NCBI RefSeq assembly: GCF_910594005.1
Contig: NC_057819.1
Span: 125,585,669-125,649,668 of the forward strand
Length of the DNA stretch: 64,000 bases
Source: Cervus elaphus
Taxonomy: Eukaryota > Chordata > Mammalia > Artiodactyla > Cervidae
Direction of reading: 5' to 3'
A model generated the notes under the pieces. It worked only from the letters and a program-made list of their open reading frames with translations, searched no databases and was not told the origin of the DNA. The number at the start of each line of letters is the position of its first letter. The first letter of the stretch is position 1. Positions 10,835 to 22,149 of this stretch are shown piece after piece. A program made the translations under genes and the position numbers.

Positions 10835-11133
10835 CAGGGGGGCAGCCAACTGGAGCCCATGGGCCAAATTCAACCTGCTGCCTGTTTTGGTTCAGCCCAA
10901 ACAAATGGTTTCTACATTTTTAAACCGTAAAAAAAAACAAAGCAAAAGAATACTATTTCAGAACATTTGAAAAGTATATGAAATTCAGATTTCAATGTCC
11001 ATCCACAAAGTTTTATTAGAACACAGCCACATGCATTGGTTTGTTAATTCTCTACGGCCGCCTTCAGGTTACAGAGGCAGAGAATCAAATAGGGACCCCT
11101 GGCCTTTTTCAGAAAAAAGTTTGCTGACCCCTG
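10835..11133 (-). mobile_element. hAT-type (MER) DNA transposon remnant
   Basis: Non-autonomous element with inverted ends: caggggggcagccaac at the left and gtttgctgacccctg at the right. The interior acaaagttttattagaacac and agccacatgcattg is a common mammalian MER repeat. Exact family name not assigned. Confidence 0.75.
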
Positions 11134-11134
11134 A

Positions 11135-12104
11135 CCTCGAGAAAACATGTTCCCAGGCCAGGGGGTGAGAGAGAGTAAAACCTTCTGGGCCCTGTGAGAA
11201 GCCCACTGCGGATGGGGTGGAGCTTGGTGAGGCTGCAGGTTGGCGGTGGTGGAGGAGGAGAGAGTCTGCAGAGATGAACTGCCCACCACATCCCAGCAAA
11301 CCTTGTCAGTCCCCACCCAGGAGAGGACAAAAGCTGAGGGTGGCTGGGCTCTGCTCAGCTGCCTCCAGCTGGGTGCCACCCTGCACGAGCCTGCTGGGGA
11401 CGGGGAGGAGAGGAAGGAGGGGGACAGAGTCTCCATTCCTACTACCAGGAAGCAAGGAGCTGGCCGTGGGAGGGCTTGGAAATCAGAACGCTCCCTGTTC
11501 TTTCCACCGAAACTGGGGAAACTCTCTCCTCCCTTCTGTGGAGCTTGACTATGCCTTCCTCTCTCAGGATGCCAAGATTGGGGCTTGGGGCTTGGGGCTC
11601 AGGGAGGGGGGGGTAGGGAGGGTACTGGAAGCTGCTGTCCTGATTCCAGGGGGCCCCAGTGAGGCCCACGGGGCTGTGCCCTCCACCTCTCTGCACTCCT
11701 GCTCAGTCACAGGGCAAAGAGAGGACTGTCCCAGGGGCCTGGGGTGGGCCCTCATCAGGCCAGGGGGTGCTGAGGTCACCTGGCCTTCAAATGCGGGCAG
11801 AAGGGAATCAATGTTCAAGGTGCTCCCCAGGAAGCTGGGACCAGAGGGGACTCTCAAGGGACCCTGGGCATCTATGGAGCAAACCATCCAGCTGGGGGGA
11901 GAGTGGTGCCCTCTCCCATCCCAAGGCAACTGGAGGATGCAAGATTGGGCTTGGGAGGGAAAAGTGGTACAAGCCATGAGTCTGGGGGGTGGCGGGCGTG
12001 TCTCCTTTGCGTGGCAGTGGGAGGGAGGGGGCCAGCCCTTCACTGGAGTATGCAGGAGAGATGGAGCCCAGGGCTCTCTCCTCACTCCACCAGCCTGTGG
12101 CCTG
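11135..12104. other. Unique G-rich intergenic sequence inside a long open frame
   Basis: No recognised gene. A frame open for 538 codons (11217-12833, +) covers this stretch and runs through the Bov-tA at 12105; see findings. Confidence 0.45.
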
Positions 12105-12218
12105 TTGGTTGTTCAGTCGTGTCCGACTCTTTGTGACCTCATGGATTGTAGTCCGCCAGGCTCCTCTGTCCGTGCGATCTTCCAGGCAAGAATACTGATG
12201 TGGGTTGTCATTTTCCTC
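12105..12218 (-). mobile_element. Bov-tA SINE, body part
   Basis: Antisense: gttgttcagtcgtgtccgac to tgtgggttgtcattttcctc; the tRNA-like head is missing. Confidence 0.92.
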
Positions 12219-12219
12219 T

Positions 12220-14685
12220 CCTCCCTCACCCCACACAGACCTGCAAACAAGCCCTCTTCAAGAAGCTGCCTTTGTGCATTTGTCTCTGAGTTCCCCCCCA
12301 GAGGTGGGGCCCCTGGGCAGCTGCCTAAGGACGAGCCCCTCCAGGGCCACCCCTGGGAGTATTTGGGACCAGTTCGAGTGATTCTAGAAACACCTGATCC
12401 TCAGTCATTTCTGGATTCCCCAGAGTTGAGCAGGGTGGTCTCAGAGGCAGGGGTGCAGATGAGAGAAAGAAGTGAAGTGAGGAGGGGTCTCCACCCTCAC
12501 CCTCTGGGCGCTTTCCTGTGTGCTGTTTGTGCTGGGTGTCCCTGTTTCCGAGGACAGACATGGAAGGCGCCCGCTGGGCTGGCCCAGGTAGGAGGCAGTG
12601 GTAAGTCAGATATAGGCTGCAGCCGAGGGGGCTGGGCTGGGGTGAGTCGTGGGAGATGCAGGTCCATTCCTGTGACAGAGCTGCGGGAGAACCCATTCCT
12701 CCAGTTGGACCAGGGGAGAGCTGGCTGGAGGCGGGGATTCCTGCTGCTGCCTGGCCTGACTTCAGAGGTTCCCGCCTCCTGCAGCCTCGGCACAGCTGCA
12801 AGAAGTGGGAGCCTGCGACCTCAGCCCTCCTAGCTCCTCCACACCCCCCTGCCCTGCCCCTGAGGCTGCAAGCCACACCCCCTCCCAGGTTCTGAGAGGC
12901 CTCCATCCCCAGGGCGGAGGCTCCAGGCCTGGGCTCCAGCCCTCTCCCCTGGGCCCACACCCAGTGGGTTCCATCAGGCAGGGGAGCCCCACCTCCCGCC
13001 ATTCTTGGCTGGGGAACCCGGAACCCTCAAGCCCCTAGATGTTGCCTCACTCTTCGCAGCATCTCCCAGCCAAGGTCCCCACCCATGGCCTTTCCCACTC
13101 TTCCCTCCCTCTCTCTGAACTTCCTAGAGCCCCTCCCCTGCCTGCCTGCAAATCACCTGACTGGGCTGCTGGATTCCTCACCCAATTCTCTGGGCTCTGG
13201 AAATGCCTGCCCCTGCCAGAGACTGAGAGTCACTTGACAGCTCGAGAGTCATCCGAGCACTCCTAGCCCTCATCCAGTCCCAGCCACACACTCCAAGAAC
13301 ACACCCACACCCACGCAGGTGCACACAGAGTGTGTACGGAATGCACACATGTGTGCACAGGAATGCACACGTGCCCACCTGTGCACATGCCATGCACAGC
13401 CACAAGGACAACAGGTGTGCATATATGTTGCACACATTCATGCATATGCCTGCACATGTGCACACGTGCACACACACGCAGTCTTGCACCATCCCGTTGG
13501 TTTCATCTGTGCTCCTTCCTCCCAGGCTCCTGCAGTGTTCCTCCTTGCATGTCCTATCCCCTCCAGGGGCCTGCACTTGTGACTTGGGGTCAACATTAGC
13601 GCCCCCAAGTCTCCTCCCAGAGTGCACCCACCTCGCCCCTCAGACAGTTGCACTCTCCTGCTGCTAGGAACTGGCGTCTTAGGCTATGATTCATTTTTTT
13701 TACAGCTGAGATTGGGAGGGGGGGGAATCTATCTTCTGTCACTGTCCAATATTGGTGAATGATTGTGGGGAGGGAGAGATCTCTGCCTACAAGGTTCAGT
13801 TTCATTGGGAAAGGGACTTTCCTCGGAAGGAACCAAGGCACCTTGTATCAGATTTGGGAAAGGAGACTGAATAGCTCTTTACTGTAATTCGAACAACTAA
13901 ATTATTCATAGAGAGCGGCAGACAGAGATTGGACGGTGACCAGAGAGCCAGGAGACCCCAGCCCAGCCCGATGACCTGGGCCTGGGGCTGCCTCCCTGCT
14001 CCTGAGGGGCTAGTTAGTTAGAGGTGTCTGGGAAGACGGCCCCAGGGGTCCCACACAGATTCCATCTGGGAGGAAAGGTTGGGGGTGGGAGGAGACTGAA
14101 CCGAAGGGCCCTGGCCATGTGGGGAGCCACAGACCCCCTAGCCCTTCAGGGGCTTGTCTTAATGGAGGGAGCTCACCTGCTCTGGCCAGACGAGAGGCCT
14201 GCAGCCTGGAACCTTCCCTGCTGTCCCCAGGGGCTGAGGTTGGAGGGGGCATGCCAGAGTCCTGCCCGGAGCCGAGGCCTGACCTCCTCCTCCGATAGGA
14301 GTCTGAGCATGGGGAGACACAGAACAGGTGGCCATCAGCCCCTTCCTCAGATTCTAAACACAGCCCAGCTTCCCAGCACCCCGACCTGGGCAGCACCTGG
14401 AGAAACAGTGGGTGAGGACTGCTTCCCCCAGCTCTTCTGCCCTCTTGGTCGGCCCTCCCCAGGCATCCCTTCGGCCCTGAGCTCTGATGTCCCTGGGCTC
14501 TGACTGGGAAGGAGGCAGGGAGAGAGCTCAGAATGAAGTCCTCAGGCAATCTGCTGGGGGCCCAGCTCTGGGTGTCCTAGCGCAGGGAGTGACGGGAGGG
14601 GCCGGGGGAGGTGGGAGGATGGGGAGACTGGGAACATCCTCGAAGGTCTTCTAGCAGGAGTCTCCTTTCCCCACAAAGCTCAGGC
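12220..14685. other. Unique GC-rich intergenic sequence
   Basis: No recognised gene. Open frames on both strands come from high GC. Contains the Z-DNA-prone tract at 13310 and a short AT-rich island near 13865-13915 (cgaacaactaaattattcat). Confidence 0.5.
13310..13482. repeat. Alternating CA/TG/GC tract, Z-DNA prone
   Basis: Dense cacacatgtgtgcac and cacgtgcacacac words with self-complementary stretches such as gcacatgtgc and gtgcacac. Alternating purine-pyrimidine runs of this kind favour left-handed DNA. Confidence 0.75.
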
Positions 14686-15030
14686 GCCGGGGAGGCTTTC
14701 TCTCTTTCTCGGCTCGTCTTCCCTCCCTCCCGCAGCACCCGGACCTGGCAGGTGCGCCGTAAACACGGATGGAACGCACGGACGCGCGAACGATGCAAGC
14801 CCCAGGCCCGGGAGGGAGGGGCGGAACTCAATGAGTGACTGCGCATGCGTGAGGCCACAGCCTCGGCCGAGGGAGGCCGGGCCCCCGCCAAGAGAGGAGA
14901 GTGGGGGTAGGAAAGTAAGGGGGAAGGAGAAAGACAAAGGGGAGCCTCGTGGGGGCAGAGAACGTGGGGAGGTGAAAGTCAGTGTCCCCGGAGCGGGGAC
15001 AGGGCCGGGCCGGAGGGGGGCAGGGGGAAG
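14685..15030. promoter_or_regulatory. CpG-rich block with an NRF1 site
   Basis: CpG-rich stretch (ggtgcgccgtaaacacgg, cggacgcgcgaacg) containing tgcgcatgcgtg at 14840-14851, a close match to the NRF1 palindrome. No neighbouring gene recognised; could be a start site for an unannotated transcript. Confidence 0.6.
14840..14851. promoter_or_regulatory. NRF1 motif
   Basis: tgcgcatgcgtg, one base from the ideal YGCGCATGCGCR. Confidence 0.65.
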
Positions 15031-15059
15031 AGGGCCCAGCCTTTTGGAAAGTGGAGCCC

Positions 15060-15185
15060 TGGGGCCAGCACGTGCTGACTCACCCGCCTGCCTTCAATTT
15101 TCCCTGTTTCCTGGGGATTCTCATTTTATTTTCGGGAAAGCTGCCTGCTCCGTGACTAATTTGTTCTTAAACAAACCAAACCCAG
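15060..15185. promoter_or_regulatory. Candidate enhancer: MARE/AP-1 and forkhead motifs
   Basis: Repeat-free block after a CpG-rich segment with tgctgactca (MAF/AP-1, 15073-15082), a long AT-rich centre (ttctcattttattttcggg) and cttaaacaaacc (forkhead-like). Conservation not tested. Confidence 0.4.
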
Positions 15186-15384
15186 GCGGTGGGGAGGTTG
15201 GGAGGGGCCTGAGTCACTCTCCGCCCAAGGGGACCACACCTCAGCTCTGGGCCTGGCTGCACCCCGAGACCCCATCTCCTGGGGGCCCCTCAGCCCTGGC
15301 CTGAAGGCAACTCCGATGCTCCCCAATGGGGACACCCTGGGCTCCCAGGGATCCCAGGCTGCTGAATGAGCATCCTGATTGTCC

Positions 15385-15455
15385 ACTGCCCAGAACAGTG
15401 CTGGGCACAGAGCCGAGATTCCGTATTTGTTGACTGACTAACTGACTCTGAACCC
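15385..15455 (+). repeat. L2 LINE 3' end
   Basis: cagtgctgggcacagagccg and ccgtatttgttgactgacta. Confidence 0.6.
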
Positions 15456-15565
15456 TCCCTCTTCTCTCTCATCGACTCCTCCTTGAACTCTTCCTCTCCC
15501 CTGAAGCCCCTCAGTTTGGTGACACAGATTTTACTGTTATTAATAATAATGTCACCCTTCACCGT

Positions 15566-15737
15566 GAAAGTGAAAGTTGTGTCCGACTCTTTGGGACTCT
15601 ACACAGTCCAAGGAATTCTCCAGGCAAGACTACTGGAGTGGGTAGCCATTCCCTTCTCCGAGGGATCATCTCAATCCAGGGATCTAACCCAGGTCTTCAG
15701 CATCGCAGGCAGATTACCACTGGAGCCACCAGGAAGC
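15566..15737 (-). mobile_element. Bov-tA SINE
   Basis: Antisense: gtgaaagttgtgtccgactc to ggagccaccaggaagc. A short internal part around gggactctacacagtccaag is deleted. Confidence 0.92.
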
Positions 15738-15836
15738 TAGACACAATAAATTCATTCTATCTGAATCTTTATGGCCTGGTCCCTTGGGATGTACTTCTAA
15801 CTGCTGTACCATTCAGGGTGGCTCAGGGGTACCCAT

Positions 15837-15941
15837 GGCCTTTCTTGGTGGCTCAGATGGCAAAGAATCTGCCTGTAATGCAGGAAACTAGGGTTTGATC
15901 CCTGGGTCAGGAAGATCTCCTGGAGAAGGGAATGGCTACCC
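15837..15941 (+). mobile_element. Bov-tA SINE, 5' part
   Basis: Sense tRNA-Glu-like head ctttcttggtggctcagatg, then tgcctgtaatgcaggaaac and ctcctggagaagggaatggc; truncated after that. The only sense-strand Bov-tA seen. Confidence 0.9.
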
Positions 15942-16009
15942 AATCACAGCAGAGCCAAATCAGGGGGCAGCCCGCACCCAGGTATTCTGCTAGGCAGTGG
16001 GAGATACTG

Positions 16010-16125
16010 CTCCCTCAAGTTTACAGAAGAGGACCCTGCGGCTCAGAGAGGCCAGAGGTCACTGAGCCAGAAAACAGCAGATACGAATTTGATCCCAGAC
16101 TTCAGAGCACTCCCCAGTATACTAG
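16010..16125 (-). repeat. MIR SINE remnant
   Basis: Antisense MIR: ggaccctgcggctcagagag and gatacgaatttgatcccaga. Confidence 0.75.
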
Positions 16126-16524
16126 CATGCCATTTGCTACCCTCTGCTGAAGTGGGATCCGGGGCCCCCAAAGACAGCTCAGCCTTGGACCTGGAGGGGC
16201 AGGATGATGTGGATCCAATGGGAGGATAAGAGTGACAGTCAGGGTGTTTTCTCCAGCTTCAGGTCCAGCCCAGATGCAGTCACTAAACTTGGGTCTCCGA
16301 AGGTGGGGGGAGGGGGGTGCAAGACAATCCATTGACTTATGGAAAGAAACACCACCTTTCTATTTCTACTCTTTACCTCATCCTTTGAAAATTGCAACCT
16401 TTGTGGGTACATAATATATAAGCCTAGCAATGAGGTGCCTATGGTTTACAAGTAAATTAATCCACAAACTCTGCAACATTTCTTAGGGAAGAAACAGCCT
16501 GCCATCCCGGTAGGCTGCACCCAG

Positions 16525-16570
16525 GGACTCCCCCTTAGTAGGTGCCCAATAAATATTCTGTGTTTGAAAG
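16525..16570 (+). repeat. L2 LINE 3' end
   Basis: agtaggtgcccaataaatat followed by a degraded tail. Confidence 0.7.
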
Positions 16571-16664
16571 TGTGCCCAGGGGTTCTGGCTGGAAAGCAGC
16601 AGGGAGAAAGCCCTCTTCCTGCAGGGGAGACGCCCCCCTGCCCCTCCAGGGGCCCAGCCTGACC

Positions 16665-17155
16665 CACAACCTCGGGGCTGGGGGGGAGGGGCGTGGCGGC
16701 GGCCGGCTCCGCCCCCTACCGGCGCGGCACCACCTCCCTCGGGGTGGCCGCGAGGTTACCGGGAAGGGAGGCGGGCTCGCCGCTCAGCTGCTGACATCCC
16801 GCCCCACGGCTTCCCCGGCGGGTCCCCGCCCGCGGCCGCGCGCCAGCTGTCTCCCGCCTCCCACCCGCCCCGCGGCGCGCCGGATCCCCCGAGGCGGACC
16901 AGCGCCCAGGGCGGCCCTGCGGGGGCGGCAGCCCGCGGGCGCCGTGGTGCCCAGCCCAGCCCTCGGGCTAGGCGGCCCCGGGCTGCAGCCACCCAGCGGC
17001 TCCTCGCCCGGGAGCACGTTTCCAGGAAGCGCGCGAGGAGCCGGCCCGAGTTCCCGACAGCCGGCCGGGCGCGGGCGCGCAGAGAGGCTGCGTCTACACC
17101 AGCGATCAATGCACGCCCGACTCTGATCCCGCTGAGGCCGAGGCCGCCCCCATCG
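16665..17155. promoter_or_regulatory. Orphan CpG island, candidate promoter
   Basis: About 490 bases with very high GC and frequent CpG (for example gcggcggccggctccgcccc and ggccgcgcgcc). No gene is recognised next to it. It contains GC-box-like ccgcccc words and a STAT-type palindrome at 17019. A frame of 194 codons (16542-17126, +) spans it but looks like a by-product of GC content. It could start a lncRNA or mark an enhancer. Confidence 0.8.
17019..17027. promoter_or_regulatory. STAT/GAS-like motif within the CpG island
   Basis: ttccaggaa, perfect TTCCNGGAA palindrome in the context cgtttccaggaagcgcg. Confidence 0.45.
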
Positions 17156-17159
17156 TCCG

Positions 17160-18480
17160 AGTGCCCTGGCTCGTTTCAGGGGTGGTTCCCTACTCCTTCC
17201 TGGTGGGCAAGTCGCTTGCCTCCTGGCCTGTCTGTAAAACCAGAGGACCAGTCAGCCCCCACCCCAGAGTCCGCCCTGTGAGCATCAGCGGGGCAGGGAC
17301 CCAGGACCCTGAATGCGGACCCCTCAGAAGTCACCGCTTTTACTGCTGCAGAGCAGATCCCAGTGCAGGCCTTGCGGGCCAGGCCCACTGACCTGCAGTT
17401 GAACCAGCCAGCTCTTCCCCCTTAACTGGAACTATTCTTAACTAGAACTACCTCCTCCTGGCTTTTTTATAAAAGGGGTTCCAGTGATCAGCAAATATTC
17501 CCTTGGGAAAAAAAAACTCCTAAGAGAAGGCAAGCAGGGTCTTGCTCTAGTCAAGGAGTGGGGGGTCTCAGATTTGCCCTTCTAGTGCAGAGGATAGCCA
17601 TTTCTTGGGGGGCTGCAGCCTGGGGCCGATTCGCCCGCCCTGGGGTTGCGGGGAGAGGTGGCCCAGGTTCCCTCAGGTGAGCTCAGGGAAGTACCTGAGA
17701 GGGGCTTCAGCTCCACTTACCGCGTCTCCCCCGCCCTGATTTGGGAGGCTGGTGGGGAGAGAGAGGGAAGGAGGGAGAGGAGAAGGATGGGGTGGAAGAC
17801 CTTTGGGGAGGCATGGCCCCCACCCTGATGGGGAGGTCTGACAGGGGAACAGAGGGAGGGGAACTGCAGGACCTTTCCCCTCCCCGGACCTGACTTTGGG
17901 ACCTGAAGCATGAAGGGGGGCAGGCTCCTGCTCTTACTAGACCACCTGTGTGAGCCCCTGGTTTCCACTGCTTTCCCAGAAGATGGAAAGGGGGTTTCTA
18001 ATGGGGCCAGGTAGCACCATCAGAGTAGGAACTGTAAGGCTGTTCAGCTCTGCACAGGATTCCCCGCCTCCCCACCCCGCTCCCCCACCCAGGTCACTGA
18101 CTCTGCTCACCTGGATGGGGAAAGAGGCCCAGATCTGGGAGGAAATCTGGATCTGAGCCCCCACTCCCAGACCCCACCAGGTTAAAGGCCCTACTTCACA
18201 GGGATGGCAGTGTGGAGGGTGCCTGGGGCTGGGAGGTTTGGGGGTGGGGTTGGGATGAGGTAGTAAGAAGTGCTGCTGTGGACTTGGAATTCACCTCTGG
18301 GTGTCTGGAAATGGCAGGCTGAGAACTTGAGTCCCTTGATTTTAGTTGCAGACAGAGTTCCTTTGAAGGGGACCCAGGTCTCAGGCCAGGCATGTGTGTG
18401 GGCTTTTCAAGGTGCTGTCCTGCTCCAAGGTCCAAGCAGGGTTACCCTCCTGCCCTAAGCCTTTGTGTCTTCATCCTGCC
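17160..18480. other. Unique sequence downstream of the orphan CpG island
   Basis: No recognised gene or ruminant SINE. A strong TATA box lies at 17468. GT-AG-like signals exist but no coding exon can be supported. Confidence 0.5.
17468..17476 (+). promoter_or_regulatory. TATA-box-like motif
   Basis: tataaaagg in the context tttttataaaaggggttcc, about 300 bases after the CpG island. Confidence 0.4.
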
Positions 18481-18483
18481 TGG

Positions 18484-18568
18484 AGTGCATCCATTCATGC
18501 ATGCATTCAGATTCACTCATGCATTCATTCATGCATCTCTTCATTCTCCCATCCATTCATGCATTTGT
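18484..18568. repeat. Degenerate CATT/ATGC simple repeat
   Basis: Repeated cattcatgcat and catccattc words over about 85 bases. Confidence 0.8.
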
Positions 18569-18729
18569 TTAGTCTCTCATCCCACCTTTGATGAGCGCCC
18601 CTGGTGGGTCAGACACAGCCTGAATCTAAAGATACTGTGAAGGGGCTCTGCCGTGATGGAAGGGGGGCTCCCCTTGCAAGACTGGGCAGCCATGAGCACA
18701 GGGGAATAGCCCTGAAGCCCAGCTTTGGC

Positions 18730-19080
18730 ACCAAAAATAAATTCCTTTAATGGAAATTTGTATTAAGATCAATGTAGATTCACAGGCAGTTGAAAGAAAT
18801 AACAGAAAGATCTCTCTGCTCAGTTCCCCCAGTGGTGTCACTTTTCAAAGCTACTTGCAATATCATACCCAGCACAATGGCCTTCATGCAATCTGTCCAC
18901 CTTATTCTGATTCCCCCAGATTTATTTGCATTCATTTGGGTGTAGGTCTGGTTGAGATAATCCTATCATCAGTGTCTGTCACTAGTCGAGATGCTGACAA
19001 GAGTCACCAATGCAAGGACCCCATGCACGACGCTGTATAATCACACCCACCTCACCCCAGCATCCTCTGGCCCCCTGGCC
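18730..19080 (-). mobile_element. Old L1 fragment, antisense
   Basis: ttaagatcaatgtagattca, caggcagttgaaagaaataa, cttattctgattcccccaga and taatcacacccacct match the reverse strand of old L1 elements. Confidence 0.65.
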
Positions 19081-19639
19081 AGATGTGAAATTTGAACAGC
19101 AAGTAGGAGGCAGTTACTCTCACCCTCTTCTTCCCCAGCACTTGCAGGCTGTTTGGTGCCTTGACCTCCCCTCAAGGGCATCTGTCATCCCAGGCTTGGC
19201 CCAGAACCTGGTCTGCAGTGTTTGTGGGAGGAGGAGGCCATACACAAATCAACGACCTGGAGGACAGGCCATCCACTGCCTTTGTCTGCCCAGCCCCCCT
19301 TCCCCTTCTTCCTGTAACAGACCTCCAATATGCGTTTCTCCACCATTCTTGGTCTTTGTGGCTCATTGATGGGGCTGACCTCCCATACCCCCTATAGGGG
19401 AGCATGACCCAGGATGGCCCCATCAGAACATGCCCACATTTGCTGGTTCCAGCTTGGGGACAGGATCCAAGCAGTCCTGTGGCGAGACAGCCTGGTCTTT
19501 GCCCAGGGCTGCTACAGCCATTTTTAGCCACCACTAGGGAGAGCCTGCCTGTGGCTGCAATCACCAGAACTGAGAGATGGAGAGGGACAGGGTCTAGGTG
19601 ACACCAAAGGGGAATCTGAATTCAGTGGTTCAGTCCAGT

Positions 19640-19920
19640 GGTGCCTGAAGCCCAGCTCTTATCCTGTGCATTTTTGTCAAGTGAGCCAGTAACATAATCC
19701 CTTTCTGACTGCTTAAGCCAGTGCAAGTTGACAGCACAGTCCTAATAGGTGTTAGTTAAATGACCTTGGGCATTTTGCATGTGTTCTGAGCCTCAGAAGA
19801 CATAGTCAAGGACAATAATAGCTGCTCATATGGTTGTTGTGATATTTATATAAGACAATGATTTCAGTTACCTAAGTAGGCACATAGTAAGCTCAGTTGT
19901 TAGACTCGAGTTATTATTCT
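19640..19920 (+). repeat. MIR SINE remnant
   Basis: Sense MIR-like words: gcccagctcttatcctgtgc, tgagcctcagaagacatag, ggcacatagtaagctcag. Confidence 0.65.
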
Positions 19921-21870
19921 ATAGGAGTTGGGTCAGAGCTGCATTAATCAAAAGACTATGTATGATACAAATGAGATGTACTATTTTACCAGGGAGAAAA
20001 GCCTCATTATTGAGAAATCAGCCTTAGCTGGACTGAGATCAGAACTGCAGTGTCAGGAGGCAGAGACCGTCTCCCTCTCTGGAGCCCGCAAGACCCTGGC
20101 AGGAGAAAACCCCCCATAGCGTCTGTAGACAAACCCTAAGGCGACCCCAGATCATCACAGTTGTGTGTGGTCTCCTCTTTGTGAGCGTGAGCAGAAGCCA
20201 GGACTAGCTTCCCGCCCACAGAATATGGCAAAGCGGATGGGCTCTCCCATGATTACTGTATGTTACGTAAGGCACCATCTCACAGCCTGGGGTGAGCACC
20301 ACAGTCCCTCCTCCCGTGAGCTTCTTCTTGGGTCTTTGAGAATCCTCACGGAATGGTGACTGGCTTCCCCAATAGCAAGTGAGCCAAAAGATCATGATGG
20401 AAGAGGCAACACTTGATGACCCCCTGCTGGAACTTACACCCTGCTACTTTGTCATATTCTGTTGGAAACAAAGACTCAGTGTGGGAGGGGCTACTGAGGG
20501 TGTGAATACCAGGAGCCTGGATCCCTGGGGCCATCTTGGAGAAGGGCCACCAGATGAAGGATAGCAGTGGGGATAGGGGCCGGTGGGAGCTTGGACAGAG
20601 CTAGGGAAGTAAGCCCGGGGCACTTGAGAAGCTAGAGCATACCCCAAGGCCCTAAAGTGGAACACCACCTGGCTCCTTTATGAAGTGGTTCAGGGGATAA
20701 GCTGGGGGAAGGGAATCACAGCTCCCAGTCTTGTTTCTCCAGACAGGGACGTGGACCCCTCTCCTGGGGAACTGAAGCCCTGCAGAAAGGGCAAGGGGAG
20801 GGGCACCCCATCTAGACCACCTATTTGCTGCATGGTTCTGGCTGGTAACTCCTTTCTCTGAGCTTCTGTCTCACCGCTCTCCACGTAGATCTGCTTATCT
20901 GTTCCCTCCCTCAACGTGGATATGGGGGAACTGGGGAGGGGGAGGTGGGTGGGGTATCATCTACTGTTAACTTGTGCGGCTATGGGTGGCCCTCTACAAC
21001 CTTCTCCCATTTACGCCCTGAAAGACTCTCAGGCTGGGTGTCCTCCAACCACAGGATCCAGAGGAGGAAACTGAGGCTCAGAGGTCCTGAGGTGAGTAGG
21101 GCGGAGACTGGGGAAGAAGACTCCTGCAGCCAGGGCCCCCCTCCCTGGGGGCCAGGGAAGGAAATTTTCCGGGGGTGGAGGCTGGGAAGAGGGTTGGAAG
21201 CCCTGCCCAAGGCAATCTGAGACCCAGGTTCTGACGCCGCAGGCCTCTGGCTGCCAGCCTTCCCCCCATTGATCCAGGGAGTTCAGGCTCACATCTCTGG
21301 CTGCACAGGCTTCCTGGAGCCATGCTGCTGTCTCCTTTGGGGCTGGCCCAACCTGGCTACCGCAGGGAGGCCACCGGTGGAAGGAGGAAGGTGGTAGGCA
21401 CTCCTAGAGCTGGCTGGATATTCAGATCTCCTCTGCCCACTAGAAGGCCCTGGACTCAAGGCCCTGGAAAAGGTCTGCTGACTTCAAGGAGGGGGTCCAG
21501 CAGTAGTGCTGAGGCCAGATTTGCAGAGAGAGGAAAAGCTTGTGGACCTGGAGGGAAGAACAGGATAACCTCCCGGTCAGGGAGAACGACTGTGCCCCAG
21601 GAGAGGATTCCTGAAGGCTGGCTGAGAGGCATGATATAGGAGGGGGCGCAGAAGTGAGGACACGCTGAGAAGTCCCCCTACAGGGCCCCGGGAGGTGGCT
21701 CCTGCCATGCCCTCTGGGCTCACTGCCCAGGCTGAGTCCCTCCTGCACCGAGCCCTACCAGGTGCCACCAGAACATCCTCACCGTGGTCCCATGGGTGGG
21801 GTTATTCCCCTCCCCGTGGACCAGCCCTGTGAGGTGGAGTCACCTACTTCCCCACTCCCCGCAGAGTTGC
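19920..21870. other. Unique intergenic sequence
   Basis: No SINE for about 2 kb and no recognised gene. A D-box palindrome (20263) and a short antisense MIR piece (21059-21090, gaggaaactgaggctcagag) are the only labelled items. Confidence 0.5.
20263..20270. promoter_or_regulatory. PAR-bZIP/NFIL3 D-box palindrome
   Basis: ttacgtaa, the perfect site for DBP/TEF/HLF and NFIL3, in the context tgttacgtaaggc. Confidence 0.4.
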
Positions 21871-21872
21871 AG

Positions 21873-21927
21873 ATCCAGAATCTAACATGAAGGCTGACCT
21901 CCGGGAGGACCATGCTCACTGCTTCCC
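21873..21927. repeat. Local duplication, copy A (partner at 22881)
   Basis: About 55 bases, direct orientation, 1 kb from copy B. Contains agatccagaatctaacatga. Not a named repeat that I recognise. Confidence 0.92.
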
Positions 21928-21966
21928 ATGTACGACCTCATCCAAACATGAGAACCAGGAAATTGG

Positions 21967-22065
21967 GAGATGGTGAAGGACAGGGAGCCTGGTGCGCTGC
22001 AGTTCACGGGGTTGCAAAGAGTCAGACACAACTTAGCCACTGAACAACAACAACAACAACAACAG
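21967..22065 (+). mobile_element. BovB LINE 3' end
   Basis: gagatggtgaaggacaggga, ggggttgcaaagagtcagac, and an (aac)n tail after ctgaacaac. Strongly 5' truncated. Confidence 0.92.
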
Positions 22066-22149
22066 ATCCCATGTCATAGAAGAAAGATCCAGAGGCGTCC
22101 AGTCACGTGCCCAGGTCCCCACCGCTCCTTGGTGCCAGGATCAACAACC

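Noticed and set aside
16542..17126. 194-codon frame across the orphan CpG island
   Set aside because: Pro/Gly/Arg/Ala-rich composition follows from CpG density; frames are open on both strands in the same place.
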